Positions 1-14,940 of a DNA stretch of 64,000 nucleotides are shown here, piece by piece. Source of the stretch: Boswellia sacra (Eukaryota; Streptophyta; Magnoliopsida; Sapindales; Burseraceae); assembly GCA_013180625.2 (NCBI GenBank), contig SNVD02010181.1:186001-250000 (forward strand), given 5' to 3'. Numbering within the stretch: position 1 is the stretch's first letter; each line of letters starts with the position of its first letter. The notes under the pieces were generated by a model that worked only from the letters and a program-made list of their open reading frames with translations, had not been told where the DNA came from and ran no database searches. A program made the translations under genes and the position numbers.

Positions 1-3000
1 TTACTATGATTGACTTTTCTTAATAATTACAACTTCTTAATTCTCAAATTATATGTCATTTACCTTTTAACGAAACAAATGTCAAATGAACGTTATTGAT
101 AATTATTAAAAAAATTATTATTATAAGAGATGAAAGAAATGTTTTTGAATCTTAAAAAATAAAAAATAAAATAAAATAAAAAGAAGCGTTGGAAATGAGA
201 TCAAACCTCGAGAAGACAAACTTTGAAATAATTATGAAATTAGCATAATTTTTAGAATCATTTTAAAGTTGTTTTACATATGCTTTATCAAAATTAAACA
301 CGCTTTGTGTCAAACCAATTATAATTAACCATAACATTTTAGGTTAGGTTGGTGAAAGATTGTCAATGATATTTCTAAGAGAGCTAACAATAATTACGAT
401 ATAAAAGAAATGTTTAAGAAACCATAATCACGAGAGATGTTAGCGATAATTAATTTTTAAATAACTATATAATCTGTATACCCATTTAAAATTGATTTTT
501 AAACATGTTTTATGTAAAAATATAAATTCTTAAATATACCACTAATGACAATAATTTGGGGTAGCTCAATGAAAGGGACTCAATCTATAGTGTTTTTGGC
601 GTGCTTGTTAAAATGAAAGGCTATGGTTTTAAGTATGTTACAAATTTTCTACCAGTTAACAATGAGATGTGATGGGTTACAATACTTTAACCGTTTGATG
701 CACTGCATTAAATAATATTAAATATTTTGGATGGGATAAGATGTCCTAGATTATGATATTTTGAATAAGATGCAATACTATATTATACATAATTTTAAAT
801 AATAATTAATTTAATTAGTATTTTTTATATTAATTTAAATTACTTTAAAATTAATTATTTTAATAATATTCGATATTTTTAAATTATTTGATTTTAATAA
901 ATTTAAATTTTTTAATTATAAAAGAGATGAAGAATATTTAACTGATTATGTATATACATAAATATATAATTATTCATTTTTAATATTTAATTATTTAAAT
1001 TAAAATATTTAATTTAAATAATATATTTTAGTTTTATAATAAGTATTAATTTTAAATTGATAAATAATTTTTTTATTTGTAATTAATTAGTTAAATATTT
1101 TATCATTATTAATTTTACATCGTTAGTATTTTTAAAATTAAACTCAATTAAAATTTTATTTTATATATTTTATATTTAATCAATAAACTTTAAATTTATT
1201 GTTTTAATAATATTCGATATTTAAAAAACAAAAAAACAAAACTTTAATTGTTGTCAACTCCTTATCCCTCTTTAAACACATGGGCGTGCATGGGTTAACT
1301 TTTGCTAAAAGAGCACCCTCCATATGCAGCCTAATACAATCCAATTTGCCTCAGAACTTGCACCAAATGCAGTAGACTCTTTTAATACTATTTTATGTTA
1401 TGTTATATTGATACCAAACAAATTCAAATTGTATTTAAATGGATGGTACATTTTAGTAAATAATTTTATCATACGGTTTCAATTATAAATTAAATTGGAA
1501 TTTCTTTTTGTTGCAATTAGTTGTAAAGTCTATGGATTCATTGACATAATTTCTCCAAATTAAGTTAATTTTCACATTTCAACCAAAAAAGAAGAATTTA
1601 TAAGAGAATCCCAATTTTTTAGTACTACAATAACCATGAAACAACTTTTTATATGTTTAAGTTAAAATTAAGTGATCAATAAAAGAATTTATTTTTTGAC
1701 TTTGAATAAAAAATAAAATTGACTAGTAGATAGTCTATACCAATTAGGAATTAGGAAAGTCAAACGAGGATTGAAGGATCAAGGTAAACAATATACTATG
1801 ACATCAATAATAGTAGAATAGTATTCGAATGAGATAATATATCTACAAAATAAAAAAAAATAATTACAAAATATGATTAATTAAAAAAGGTAACATAACT
1901 ATAATACTATAGTATGGTTTTAGTTTTTTTTTTTAATAAAAAAAGGTTATAAATATAGCAATTGAGGATAAAAAAAATTGTATAAAGACCAACGGGAGGG
2001 CTATAAGTTGAGATTTAAATAAATTAACAAAAAAAGTGTTTTTGCATAAAGAATTCCAATAATATTAAAATATGATTTTCTGCATTTTTTTTAAATAGAA
2101 CTACATATATATTTTTTTCTTAAAAGAAGTATTTCAAATATTTTTTACTAAATTAATATTGGCACAAGTGATTAGTTATGTTGGGCTTGGTTTAAGTAAC
2201 TTAAGAGACCACAAGGTACCGTAAGAAGGCCTTAAAGTGGAGAAGTCCTAGACATCAAGACATAGGCTAAATAGCTATTTGGCTAGTCCCATAATGTGTG
2301 CGTAAAAGCGCTTCTGTTAACTTTGTCTCAATCTAAAGCGCTTCGTCTCTCTTTTTAATGTTTAATATCGTTAATTTCCTGGATTGTTTAATATATATAT
2401 ATAACGAAATAAGGGCATTTTTTTAATTTATATTCATTCTTTTAATCGAGGCCCACAAATGTCTCATTTAATAATAAAAATTATTTAAGAATAATTGATT
2501 TTTACATCTTTCACGAACTTTTTATGCCTCTTTTTGGCCACTATAGTCCCTCGTGAATAACAGTCAAATTCGGAAAATCAAAAAAGTAACTTTTTCTAAG
2601 TATCCAAAAATCGGAATTGCCATAAAAAGCCAAAAGTACAGGCTGAAATCGTGGGGCGTAATTTTCAAAGATAAATCTACTTATGAGGTGGACTTTTCAT
2701 TGCATTCCGGGTGGGATTTGTAAACTGATATTATGTTTTTTTATGAATTTAAATTTTGTTTTGTTTTATGTGATGTACATTTTTTAATATAATTTATATT
2801 CAATCTTAACCACATATTCTTTTCAAAATTCAAAATAATTTAAAATCAATTACATATTCCTAAATTCAATTGAAAACAAAAATAATGGATTCATAAAAGA
2901 ATACACCCTGAATAATTTGGTTCAATAAAATGATCGAATATTTTACGGACATCCCGGTTAGAGTTTCATTATAAATATAAACAAAAAATTATATAACTAT

Positions 3001-3293
3001 AAATCCGCGTTAATATATTATATCATAAATTTACGTTAAAAAATGTCACTCTTTTTTATATCAACATTATTAATTTATTATTTATATATTATATTATTTT
3101 TAAAGTCTCAAATGAATATCATGATTTTGATAACTAATTTTAAGTATTTTTTTAATGTTTTAATAAATATATCTAATATATTATTGGTTGAATAACGTTA
3201 TCCCGTTAATTATTGTTCCAAAATCAACCAAAAAATAAAACATTATATCAATTGAATAATGTTTTCGAGTACATGACACTCATAATATATATA
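1..3293. other. AT-rich intergenic DNA
   Basis: No reading frame with protein-family features was seen on either strand. The stretch is strongly AT-rich, most of all at about 780-1230, where runs of A and T dominate. The motif AAAGCGCTT occurs twice near 2306-2345. I recognise no gene or complete mobile element here. Confidence 0.6.
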
Positions 3294-4175
3294 GGGTGCG
3301 TTTGATGCAGCGTATAGGATTGTATAAATATAATGAGATTGAATAATATTGTATTGAATTGTATTATATAAGATTGAATAAATCTTATACTGTGTTTGAT
3401 TTGTCATTGTATTTGATAAATACTAAACAAAACTGTGTTTGATAGAAGATTGTATTATTCTGTATTAAATTCTTTATAATAAATAAAAATAACTTAATAA
3501 TAATATAACATAAATTTTAATTATAATAAATTCATACTCACGGGGAACATTAAAAAATTATAATTATTTAATAATAATATAATATTAATTTAAATTAAAA
3601 CAAAATCAGTAACACATTTTACAATTTCAGATTCGAATTAAAGAAATGAACTGCAAATAATGTCACATAATAGAGAGCAAATCTCATCAGCAAAGAAAAA
3701 AAATTGTAAACTCTAAACCTACCTCCAGATCTCACTACTTACAAGCTCGAAGGGTAGAGATCCAACGTTTCTTAAGTCAAAACTTCTTCTTTTCTATGCG
3801 GGTTTCTTTCTTTCTTCCAACTACAGTAGAGTTGCTTCAAGCAAAACAGGAATCAATGAAGGCCATGGGTCAAAGATAGCGGCTGGGAATCATTTTTCTA
3901 TTCTTGTTTTGTTAGGAAGAAGGGGCTTCAGGGATGGTGATTCTTTGAGAGGCGGCAAGACACAGAACGAGAGTGAAGAGTGAGATACGCGAAATTTGTG
4001 TTATGCGGTCTAAACACATGGGTGGAGGTGGTATAATTTTAGGCGTGTTTATGCGGTTCTTATGCATTTTTTTACTATCCATTCCCTCACCAGTTGACGT
4101 AACAAACAGGGGAATAAATTAAAATTATACAATTCTTAGTTTTATGCTATACTATACACCCTATCAAACATGCCC
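3294..4175. mobile_element. Candidate non-autonomous DNA transposon with imperfect TIRs
   Basis: The left end, starting GGGTGCGTTTGAT, and the reverse complement of the right end, GGGCATGTTTGAT, match at about 18 of 25 positions. The trinucleotide ATA flanks both ends and may be a 3-bp target duplication, as PIF/Harbinger elements make. The roughly 880-bp interior has no transposase-like frame, so this would be a non-autonomous copy. The superfamily is inferred from the ends only. A chance pairing of two similar AT-rich ends is possible. Confidence 0.5.
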
Positions 4176-7100
4176 ATAGTGTCTACCAAGCTAGTCAATT
4201 GAACACGAGACTTTCATCCAAAAATCTATCATCCTATCCCGTCACAAGTCTTCTAGTGGAACATCTTCATTTTTTTTTCTTTGTATCTTTCCGAAGATAG
4301 TCTTCTCCCAATTTTATAAAACGATTTTTTTTTTTTTAACGTGTGTAAATTTGGATTTTAGCCTGTGTGTCTGTGCCATCGCTGCACGTGACTCACTGTT
4401 AGTCATCCAAAAATAGAAGAAATTTTGACTTAACATAACGTCGTGTTCAGTGCTCACCTTCACCATACCAGTACCCTCTTTCATTTTTCTCTGAACGGTC
4501 CAATTCAAGAGCAAAAAGATTCTTGCTTTATGGGAGGGCACGTACATGACACCCCCTTTTCTTAAACAAATTTCAAGTTTTTAGATCAATTTGTTTTTAT
4601 TGGTTAATATTTAATTTAGCAATTATTAGTTTCAGCATATATTAATTATGGATATTAGATTGAATCTCAATCGTTAAAACTGAGTGTGTGTAAATTTATG
4701 TTAAACAACTGGTTCTATTGAACCTAACCCTTTATGCGAATGCCAATTAGTTAGTTCAATCTTAAGACGTGAACAATAAATTGATTAATCACATTTTGAT
4801 AATATTCGATTGTTTGTTATTGTTCAATTGCAGTTTTTCTTCTTTGTTCTATCTTGATTAATGATATCAGGCATATGACTCCAATTTTAGAGAAAACGGT
4901 TTGTTTTACTCAAAAGTCAAATAATTTTTTTTTTGGGTAGTACTATAATTTTATAATGTCAGTCATCTAATTTTTGTGGTTAAATAATTATAAAAAATGT
5001 CATAATCTATGCTAAGATTCCAACTATTTATTTTTGTAAATAATTTTTCTGACTTGTAGTTGGTAAGTTCTATCGCTGGCAAAACACAAGTTGTGATAAA
5101 TTTTCGTTAATTTCAAGGTAAAACTCGGATTTTATAATCTAAATTTGATTTATAATTTAAATTTAATATTATAAATTATTTCCTAACATTTTGTTTTACA
5201 CGATTGATATTTAATTATTAGCAATTAACATTGTATTTTTTAATAACACTATTAAATATTATCAATATTAAGTAGAAAGTAAAAAAATAAATGAAAGAAA
5301 ATTATTTGCAAAGATTGAGAAATCCCATATTGCTTTGCATGTGTGGTGTTTTTGGTTCCGACAAGAATCACGCGGTTGGCATGTGCTGCTCATATGCAAA
5401 TTCTTAGGTCTACAATCAACTCTATGTTATGGAAAAGAAATTTGTTTATTGCCTCAAATATTATTTCTTTTTTCAAGTTACCAAAGTCATTGAAACTTTA
5501 TATTAAAATTTTTCAATCTTGAATGATCATAAAAGAGAGATTTTAAACATATTGGTCCCTCCAATTAGTAGGTATAGTTCTTAAAATGAATTGAAAGCAA
5601 AGTTTCAATTTCAATTTTGATTGTTACTATATTAGTTCAATGATGAATTGATTCAATGACTTTTCTGAGCCATAAATGTATCAATACCAAACCTGCAAAC
5701 ATAGACGAATTTAGAAAGAAATTATTATCCCACATTAAATTTGTAAGGAAAGGATAGCCTCTATTTAATATGTTCATTTTCTTTTATTAAAAATAAAAAT
5801 AAAAATAAATGAATGAAGATATATTAAATACATGACAATTATCAATTCAATAATATTGTGTCAACAATAAAAAAGTTAGATATCGATAAGTTGTAAATAA
5901 TAGATATAATGTTACTCTTTTATAAATAAGTATTTAATTCATAAGTATTTTCTAAAATTGTTTTTAGAATTTTTTGTAATTATTTTTACATTTTAAAATA
6001 ATCAAAGCCTTTAAAGTATGTGTCACAAACCACGATGCTTCGCTGAAAATGCTACATCGAAGTCTCAATTATCGCTAATTAATTTTTTTAACTTTTTATT
6101 TTTTTATTTTTTAATATTTGTTATGGGCTATTAAAGTCTAAAGTAAATCACACACGTGATCTCCTTATTTTGGCATCTTATTTGATTTTCTGAGCTATAT
6201 TTTCCCTCTCTCTCTTTCTCCGCGCGAGTTTCTTATACATTTATAATATTGCTAAAAAATTATTTACATTATTAAACATATTTTTATTTATTATTTTTAA
6301 AGACAAATTTTTATAATTTATATGATGAGATATCAAATTTATAATATCACACATTTGTTTGTAGAAAAATATAAAATTGTTATATTTGTAAGTCTAATAT
6401 TATTATTTTATGAAATATTAAATTCCAATTTATACTTCATAGGGCTTGCCTTATAACATTTAAAAAAAATGAAATTAAATATCTAAAATTTCAGTTTTAA
6501 ATAAATGAAATTAAAAAGGCGTATTGGTTTAGTAACAACTATCTAAGGCATGAAATTATTGTAATTATTTGAGAAATTAATTTGACACTGACATATATAA
6601 ATAACAAAATAAGAAGCATCCAAGAGATTGTGAAGATGATAAGAGACCCAAAATTACATCATTTTGAGACTGACGTGCTCCATTAAGTTTCATTTAGTCA
6701 TTTTCATTTTTCAAAAGCATTTCAGGCCTCAATTATTGACTGATTTCACATTTTATTGATCAATAAATTGTTAATCCTATTACGTAACTTTGAAAATACA
6801 TTAACTATGATTTTGAAATTGAATTATACAAATTTTGATGCGATGTTTATATTGTTGAGGGTTAAATAATTCTATATAAAATGTATATCTTTGTTGACTA
6901 TAACTCCATGATATAGCAAGTTTTACATCATCAATTAATAAAATTTTTTATAAATCTTATTTGCAAAATCACTATTTAAAAAATTTATTTACAAACGCAA
7001 TTTCAATGAATTATCCAACTATACCTTACAAAACCCTGTAATCTTTAAAAACGTACTAAATTTTTAGGATCAAAATTGTTTTCATAAACTTTTTTGTTCT

Positions 7101-9118
7101 ACCCAACAAATTTTCTTTTCAATTAATATTGTCATTAATAATAAAAAAACAAAAACAGTTAATCTTTTCGTGATTTGCGAACCGCAATGTAGTGGCACAG
7201 AGCATATTGGCTTTTTTTTTTTTAAATAATGTTCCTTGGGATGATAAATAAGCAAATTTGTTTAGCCCACCTTTATCTAGATTTAATTTAATAAGATAAC
7301 TTATTTATTGAACTAAACAAGCATTTAATAAATAATTAATTAATTTGTCCGTGTGCCTCAAGAATCTCGTCAAAAGACGGAAAAATTCTGGATTAGAACC
7401 CATGTTTGAACAATTTTAAATAAATAAATAAATAAATATTTAAGTTATATTAATTCCAGCAAATATTCTATGTACCTTGCTTTGTTAAACGTTCAACCCT
7501 CCAAGGGAAGAATCGCCGTCATCAATTCATCAGCTGCTGGCAAACGCGTCACACTAATCTCCTCCACGCGCTATGGACGCGCGTGCCACGCCCTCAATTC
7601 AGTAATAATGCCGGCCCCTAGCCTCTCGGCTCTCGCGCCACTTGCCCGCCCCAACCCTTTTTTCTTACTTATTTATTCAAAATGAGAAACACATAAATAT
7701 GAGATTAAATGGATATAATATAAATTATAAATTTCTTAATTAAATAAAAAAGAAAATTTTATATGAAAATGGTATATTAATTTGAAAAAAAGATGTGAAG
7801 TATCTAATGTGCATCTAAAATATAAAAAAGTATTTGATTCAAGTTCAACACAAAATGTAATAATTACAATGTCAAGTTGATAAGCAAAAATATTGATCCA
7901 GTTATAAAAGGAAAATAGGATAAATGTTAAAAAGGTTAAATAAGCCAAACATTATATTTACCAATTTACATTACCGGCCACAATATTCTTTTAAGGCATG
8001 TGCCCTCTCTAATTGTTTCTTGAAGTAAAATGAAATAATAAAAAAAAATTGTTTTACTTCCTTTCTTAATTCTTTACTTTTTAAAAAATTATTTAATATC
8101 TTCAAAAGGTCAACTCTGTTTTACTATACCTACCATTGAGAATGTTAACAATATTGATTTTATAATCCTCATTGTACTAATAATATTATGGATCATTAAG
8201 AATCCAATCTCTAAAACCATCCATCACGATGAAATCATAATTTACCATATGAAAAATATTAATTTTACTAATAGGATTCTAAGTAATATATGACTTTGAT
8301 GAAATTGTATCGTATTATAAGAAAGCATGATTTTCTTTGTTTGAATTGAATTTTTAAGCAGTCATTTAAGGGTTGAATTGAACCAACTAGCTAAAACATC
8401 ATTAGATAGGATTATAGTTTTTTTCGCCCATTTGCTTGTATCTCCTATTTTAAATTTTTATTTTAATATACCATAAGTAGCATAAAATACTATTTATAAA
8501 ACGGATCATTTTTTTTTTTCTATTGTAATCTTTTATAAGAATATACAGGTGGGAAGAGTTGTGGAACCAATGAATCGGTCAACGCCAAAAAGCCCCCCGG
8601 GTTTGAAAAACTAACAACTACACCCTGAAACAAGAGTACAGTGGCCGTATGCGCGTGGTATAAAGGGAAGAAGTAATAGCTGAAAACCACGTAGAAAGGC
8701 AACTAAAGGAGAGAAGAACCAACCAGCCCAGTGCCTAACATGAACACGCCTTAACAGGCAACAGCTGCCTGCTTATTGAACTTTCAGTCTCTCTTTCTCC
8801 TCCCACCTCACGCAACCCAATTTGAATGTCAACATTCACACACGTACACAGCCACACACATTTGCTCTTTCAAAGCCAACCCCATTTCAACCCTTCTTTG
8901 ACACAACTCAACCCCCGGCCCCTATTTCTTCCCTCCTTTGTTCATCAATCAAACAGCGCCTTGAACCAAGAGCAACAGGAACTCAACCCCATTTGCTTTG
9001 TGTTCCTCGGAAGCCCCCCACCTCCCCTCTCTCTTGCTTTGTGCAGCTGGCTGGTTGTGTAAAGAGAAGTTAACAAAGAAAGATCAAAACCTTTTGTGAA
9101 AAATAATAAGAAAAAAAG
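4176..9118. other. Intergenic region and GT61 upstream sequence
   Basis: No supported coding region. A short GC-rich island at about 7490-7665, with several CGCG-containing motifs, stands out from AT-rich surroundings. A sequence near 6385-6410 (GTAAGTCTAATATTATTA) resembles one end of the MITE described at 58171-58371, but its partner arm is weak. The last 350 bases before 9119 are CT- and CA-rich and probably hold the promoter and 5' leader of the glycosyltransferase gene. Confidence 0.5.
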
Positions 9119-11323
9119 ATGGCGAGGTACTACCAGCGTTACCATCAGCTGAGGAAGGGTGAACATGTACAAGTAGTGAAGCAGTATGTGCCTGTTGATG
9201 GAGAAGTTGGTGGTGATGATGATGATGAAGAGTCTCGTGCCCTTGTGTTGGTTTGTGCACCCAACTATGGTTACTACAACAACAAGAGGACGTCTAGGCC
9301 AAAGCTTCTTTCTCTTTTGTTTCTTTGTTTTATTTCTTGCAGCTTGGTTTTGGCTCCTCATCTCTTTACTTCTTCCTCTGCTTTCTCTCTCCTCTGTAAG
9401 TTAGCTTTTCTCTCTCTGGGATTTTTTATTTTGCTTTTATTTTGTTTTTTTTTTATGTATTTGTTTTGTTCTGTTTTCTCTGTTTTTGGCCTTTTTTTTG
9501 TAATTACTTTTTTCTAAAATATGTTTCTGCAGATTCATTTAGTGGGGAAGGTGATGGCTTTATTGCTGATGCAAATGCTCCTCTCTGTTCTTCAATCTCT
9601 AATGGTTAGTACTTGGTGATACTCTCTCTTTGTCTCTCTCTCTCATCTCGTTTCTGCTTGCTTATTTTATTTATTATTTTTGTTGTTTAAAATTCCCTGT
9701 ACTCCGTCTCGGAGGTGAAAATAAAGGTGTAAAGAGAAAATATATGCAGGAGATGTTAAAAATCTTGGTTATCAAGTACTTGGTTTAGTTGGGTTCAAGA
9801 CGGGTGTCTCAGTTTCTGGAAGCCAAGTAAACATAATACCTTGAACTGAAAAATCCTGCATGTTATTGTTGTGACTTTTTTTTTTTTGGTATGTGATCCC
9901 ACATGAGATGTTGTTCACAGCCTTGCCTATTTGACTGTAAATATTCCCATTTTTAAAGTGTTAATTTTGTGGTAATATTTTGGGGGTGTATGCAGGAACT
10001 ATATGTTGTGACAGAAGCGGTTATCGTTCCGATGTATGTATCATGGAAGGGGATGTGAGAACACACTCTTCTTCCTCTTCAGTCTTTCTGTACGGCTCAA
10101 AGAGCACTCATGGCTTCATCAACTATGTTTCAAGCATGGTTGAAGAAGTTGAAGAAGATATTGATGAGGAACTCCAACACGAAAAGATAAAACCTTATAC
10201 CCGGAAATGGGAAACGAGTGTGATGGACACCATTGATGAATTAGACCTTGTTTTGAAGAAAGAAAATGCAGCAATTAACCATCATTGTGATGTTGTACAT
10301 GATGTCCCGGCTGTGTTTTTCTCTACTGGAGGATATACTGGGAATGTTTATCATGAATTCAATGATGGAATTTTGCCATTATATATTACTTCTCAGCATT
10401 TGAAGAAGAAGGTTGTGTTTGTCATACTTGAATATCATAATTGGTGGATTATGAAGTATGGCAATATTCTTTCACATCTATCAGATTATCCAGCTGTGGA
10501 TTTTAGTGGAGACAAGAGAACTCATTGCTTCCCAGAAGCAATTGTTGGTCTAAAAATCCATGATGAGCTTACAGTAGATTCTTCCTTAATGCAAGGAAAC
10601 AAGACTATAGTTGATTTCAGAAATCTTCTGGATCGAGCTTACTGGCCTCGAATCCGAGGTTTGATTCAAGATGAGGAACGAGAAGCCCAAGAAAAACAAA
10701 GGGAGAAACTTTCTCTGTCTCCATCAGCAGAAACCTCATTAGTAATTGGAAAAGAAGTGCAAGGAGATCAACTGAAGAGACCAAAATTGGCTGTCTTATC
10801 TAGAAATGGTTCCAGGGCAATAACTAATGAGAATTTGGTGGTGAAAATGGCAGAGGAAATTGGGTTTCAAGTTGCAATTGTAAGGCCTGATCGAACTACA
10901 GAATTGGCAAAGATTTATCGAGCACTGAACTCAAGTGATGTTATGGTTGGAGTCCATGGTGCGGCCATGACTCATTTTCTCTTCATGAAGCCTGGCTCTG
11001 TGTTTATTCAGGTTATTCCCCTTGGAACTGATTGGGCAGCTGAGACATATTATGGAGAACCGGCAAGGAAACTTGGTTTGAGGTATATCAGCTACCCGGT
11101 TCTTCCTAGAGAAAGCTCATTGTATGACAAATATGATAAAAATGATCCTATTCTTACCGACCCAACGAGTGTGAACAAAAAAGGATGGCAATACACAAAG
11201 AATATCTATCTGGAAGGCCAAAATGTGAGACTAAACATCAAAAGATTTCGTAAGCGGTTGGTTCGTGCTTATGATTACTCCATCAAAAGAATCAACTGGA
11301 GTTCTCATCATCAATCACAGTAA
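9119..11323 (+). CDS. GT61 family glycosyltransferase (type II Golgi membrane protein)
   Basis: Coding exons 9119-9395, 9533-9604 and 9996-11323 join in phase through GT-AG introns to give 558 aa. The first ATG follows an A-rich leader. The N-terminus is cytosolic in character, with an acidic stretch near residues 31-39; a single hydrophobic segment (about 62-83) follows a basic patch, as in type II Golgi enzymes. The catalytic region occupies about residues 200-520. It includes a TGGYTGNVYHEFNDG block and the motifs VGVHGAAMTH and QVIPLGTDW, typical of the plant DUF563/GT61 family. Members transfer xylose or arabinose onto xylan or N-glycans in the Golgi. Which sugar this protein adds cannot be read from sequence. 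Cysteines in SNGTICCDRSGYRSD are also conserved in the family. No frame damage was seen. Confidence 0.93.
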
Positions 11324-14300
11324 TTTCAAGTGCCATTAGCCCTATTCTTTATCCCTTGTCATTGGTTAATTGATGGTTGTAGATTTGTTGGCAGAACATC
11401 ATTTACAACATTGCAACTGCTTACATTTTTGTTAAAAAAAAAAAAAAAGGTAATTCCATTCCTTATTTTGTACATTAAGTAGCCCCTTGCTTATCATATC
11501 CACCCCCATCCCGCCCTCCCCCTACCCCAGAAAAAGAAAAAACAAAAGAGGTAAAAAGCTTCATTTTGGTAAATAGTAGGATGTATGAAGCAGCTGCCTT
11601 CTGTTACTTGTAAACTTTGCTTATGATGTTCAGTAATAATGAAATATTTTGCAACTGTCTGTGATTTTTTTTTTCTTGTTATTCTTAATGCAAATTTACT
11701 GTCTTTCCTTGTGATAAGAGCTACATGTCTGTGTACTTGATGAAAATTTTGAAGCTGTCATGATCAATCGTTCTATGTCAATCAAGTAATTGGCTATCTT
11801 GCTCTGATCTACCATGTTCTGAAATGAAATTCATTTTAATGAATTTGCAGAATTTCTTGTAAAATCCATCAGAGCTAGGACTTGAATTCATTTTTGGTAT
11901 TTTGGCAGCATCTACTACTTTCTACTTTGGCTTAGCTGATTAAGAAATGTTTATTTATTTATTTATTTTGTTTGTTTTTGCTTTTTGAGATCCCTTTTTT
12001 TATTGAATTGTGATTTGGGGTGATGCCAAACCTTAAGATGGATATATGACGATTTTGATTTGGAAACTGTATGGATAAAGTAAGGCTTTTGGCAGCAAAA
12101 AGAGTTTCATAATCTAAGAAATTTGGCTCTTTTGTTGTTTGCAAGTGATATTCTCTCCGTTATTGTACTTTGTAACCAATTAGAGTACTTTTCTTGAAAG
12201 ATCATCATTTAGGTCGCATGCATGCTCCATTAACTCAGAATTTTCTCATTTTAATGATTTCTTGAACTACAATGATCAAAACATCGCCCCCTTAATCTTT
12301 TTTTTCATTGTCGAAAACAAGCACAGATAAGTAACATAAAACATGAGATTTAGAACAATGAACATAGCATTGGTAACATAACAAGACACTTTGTGTGTTA
12401 TGAATTTTACTTGTAATATATGATATTAAATATGTTTAATGTTTTCGACCGTTACAACATATAAAAAAATCTTTATATATTCCTCTGCTAGGTAGTTTTC
12501 AGAATCTATAAAAACAAGTGCAGTGGTCCTACAATTACGAGGGTAGTGTACCCATTGGGAGAGATTGTCATTTTCCATGTGAAGGTGTGCAGAATTTGCA
12601 GCTGTTATTGTAACAAAGTTGAGTAGCGAAGTATGGGAAGGATGATGTTGCACTTTACGCTGGTGCTTTTCTGTTCCCTTTCCCCACTTATTTTAAAGGG
12701 AATATTACTTCGACGTCCCCAAAGTTTCGTCAAATTAACATTGGGAGTTAAATATTTTGAATGTTAAAACTAATACCCTTAGGTTCAATAAAAATATAGG
12801 TTAAGGATACCACACCTTAGATTAGAGATGACAATTTGATTCGTTGGAGGTGTTTTGGTATGCATCGCATTAATAGGTTGGGCCAAGACTTGCCCCTGTG
12901 TTTAGTTAGGGCAAGCTTGAAGCCGAATTTTGTTGTCCTCGTAGGATGGGTTTAGGATCAGGTCCAAACATAAATTCGTAGATTAATCAGCAGATATATA
13001 TAATTATAGATTTAAAAAGAAAGGTACTTAATTATATAAAAATATTTTACAAAATTTATATAAAATCCCAGTTCTCAACTCATTCAATTTTGATAGCCCT
13101 TATTCTCTTGATTGTTTGCTAAAATTTTTTTAGATGTTTATTTATTTTGATGGCTGTTAAATAATATTTATAGTATAAATATGGTTATTTATTTCAAATT
13201 AACTGTAATATTTTTATAGTTGTTAAATAACTTTTATAAGTATTTGTATTTTTTTATTTTAGATTAAATATATAACCATTGAGATTATTTGCACCCAAAC
13301 TTCTCTTATAAATACCTTCTTTAATTTGGTAAAAAATTTTATTATAAAATTAACTGTATATCAATTTCCTATTAAGCGCAATAAAATCTTATTGGGTACT
13401 GTGAACCCAAATTACAAATTAAATAAACTTTTGTTTCTTAATACTCATTAGAACACTCACTTATTTTCTTTACCAGGGAATCCATCGATACACTCAAATC
13501 TACCTTTTTTCCATATCGTAATCGTATATCAAAGTATATTACAAACTTTAATTTTTTAGAAACTACTTTTAAATCAACTTCTACCGAGGTCAATACAATT
13601 TTTATATATTTTTGAGTTGTAAAGAAACAAAATATATTATCGTTTATAGCTTAAGATTGGCTTGTGAAATTAATGAACAAATATCAATGGTTAATGAAAC
13701 CATTTAAGAACCTAAAGAAACTATAATCAGCTATGACATCTCTTGAATGTCTTTTCTTATGGCAAATAATAATTGATTTTAAGATGAGAATTGAATTAGT
13801 AAAATGACTTTTACCTATATTAAATGTCGGAAGACTGATTTGTAATAAACTTAATTTGAGAGATTTAGAAAGAGGAGATCTCTATTCTCGATGAACGATA
13901 AGATAAAGAGAATAGTAAAAGCTACTAATAAAGGGGAGAGTGGATGTAATGAACTCTACATTAAGTAAATGAGTGTATTGAGGAGAAATTTGACCACAAA
14001 TAGCTCCAAGTTAAACATATTATTAATATACTAAAATAATTTTAAGTTAAATAATTCTTTTTAAAAAATTATCGAAAAAACCCTTTTAAATTTTATTAAT
14101 TTATTTAACAAAAATGATTGTTAAGTGGTTTCTGGTATATAAAGTAATAAAGAAGGCTGTTAAGAGTTAGTTTGTGAAACATTTGAATTATTCTGATCGT
14201 AGTAAAGCTTCAGGGGTGTAAAATAATTTTACTAGCCCAAATCGATGAGTATTGACAATCGGAAATTCTTAATTTTATTTAATATTCTATGATTTTGGAA

Positions 14301-14940
14301 TCAATCTTCAGATAAAATAAAAATAAACCCAAAATTTAAACAGATTATGCTACCAGGAATAAAAGCAGGAATGATGCGGCGTCGTTTTCAAGGCAGTCCA
14401 CCTCCGAGTGAATGAATTCCAGTTCCGGGTGGCATATGTAAAACTAAAGAAATCAATTAAAAACAATAATTGGTGAGAGTTGAGATACTTTAAGAGATTT
14501 GATTATATCTAATTAAAATTGCTTCAGAGTCGAGGCAAATGGGCGACTGTGAAGAATGTGTTACTTCTGATCTTAGCAATTAGCATATTAATATAGGCCA
14601 ATTCCAGACATCTATGCAATGAATTTTGTTTTCGTTAAAGATCAAAGAAAAATTTTGGATAATTTAACTTACCTCCAATAAAATGTTTTGGTTTCGGTCT
14701 TTAACATCAACAAGTTTTTTTTTTTTTTTTTTTTTTTGGGTTAACTCTCGAACTCTTGAGCTCTCAGCCTTTAACGCTCTATAATAATAGTAAAATAGGA
14801 TAATTTTATATACTTTTCCTAGCTTTTGACTTAATATCAGTAATATAAAATGTCTGAATGAGAATGTTCTCTGTTTAAGCTTAAAATTTTTGTTGCAATT
14901 TTCAGGTTTCTAGTTGTTAAAATGATTTGATGCCAACAAG
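11324..14940. other. Intergenic DNA with GT61 3' UTR
   Basis: The first few hundred bases should be the GT61 3' UTR; several AATAAT/AATGAA-type signals occur near 11630-11645. The rest is AT-rich with no supported gene. A run of about 23 T residues lies at 14716-14738. Confidence 0.5.

Noticed and set aside
650..1420. Possible further TIR element beginning CGTTTGATGCACTGCATT
   Set aside because: No convincing matching right end or target duplication was found.
7470..7685. 71-codon plus-strand frame in the GC-rich island
   Set aside because: No recognised motif, no neighbouring exon signals; length is expected by chance in GC-rich DNA.
8945..9361. Open minus-strand frame of 138 codons opposite the first GT61 exon
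   Set aside because: It is the complement of the real exon and leader, lysine/arginine-rich by composition, with no family features.
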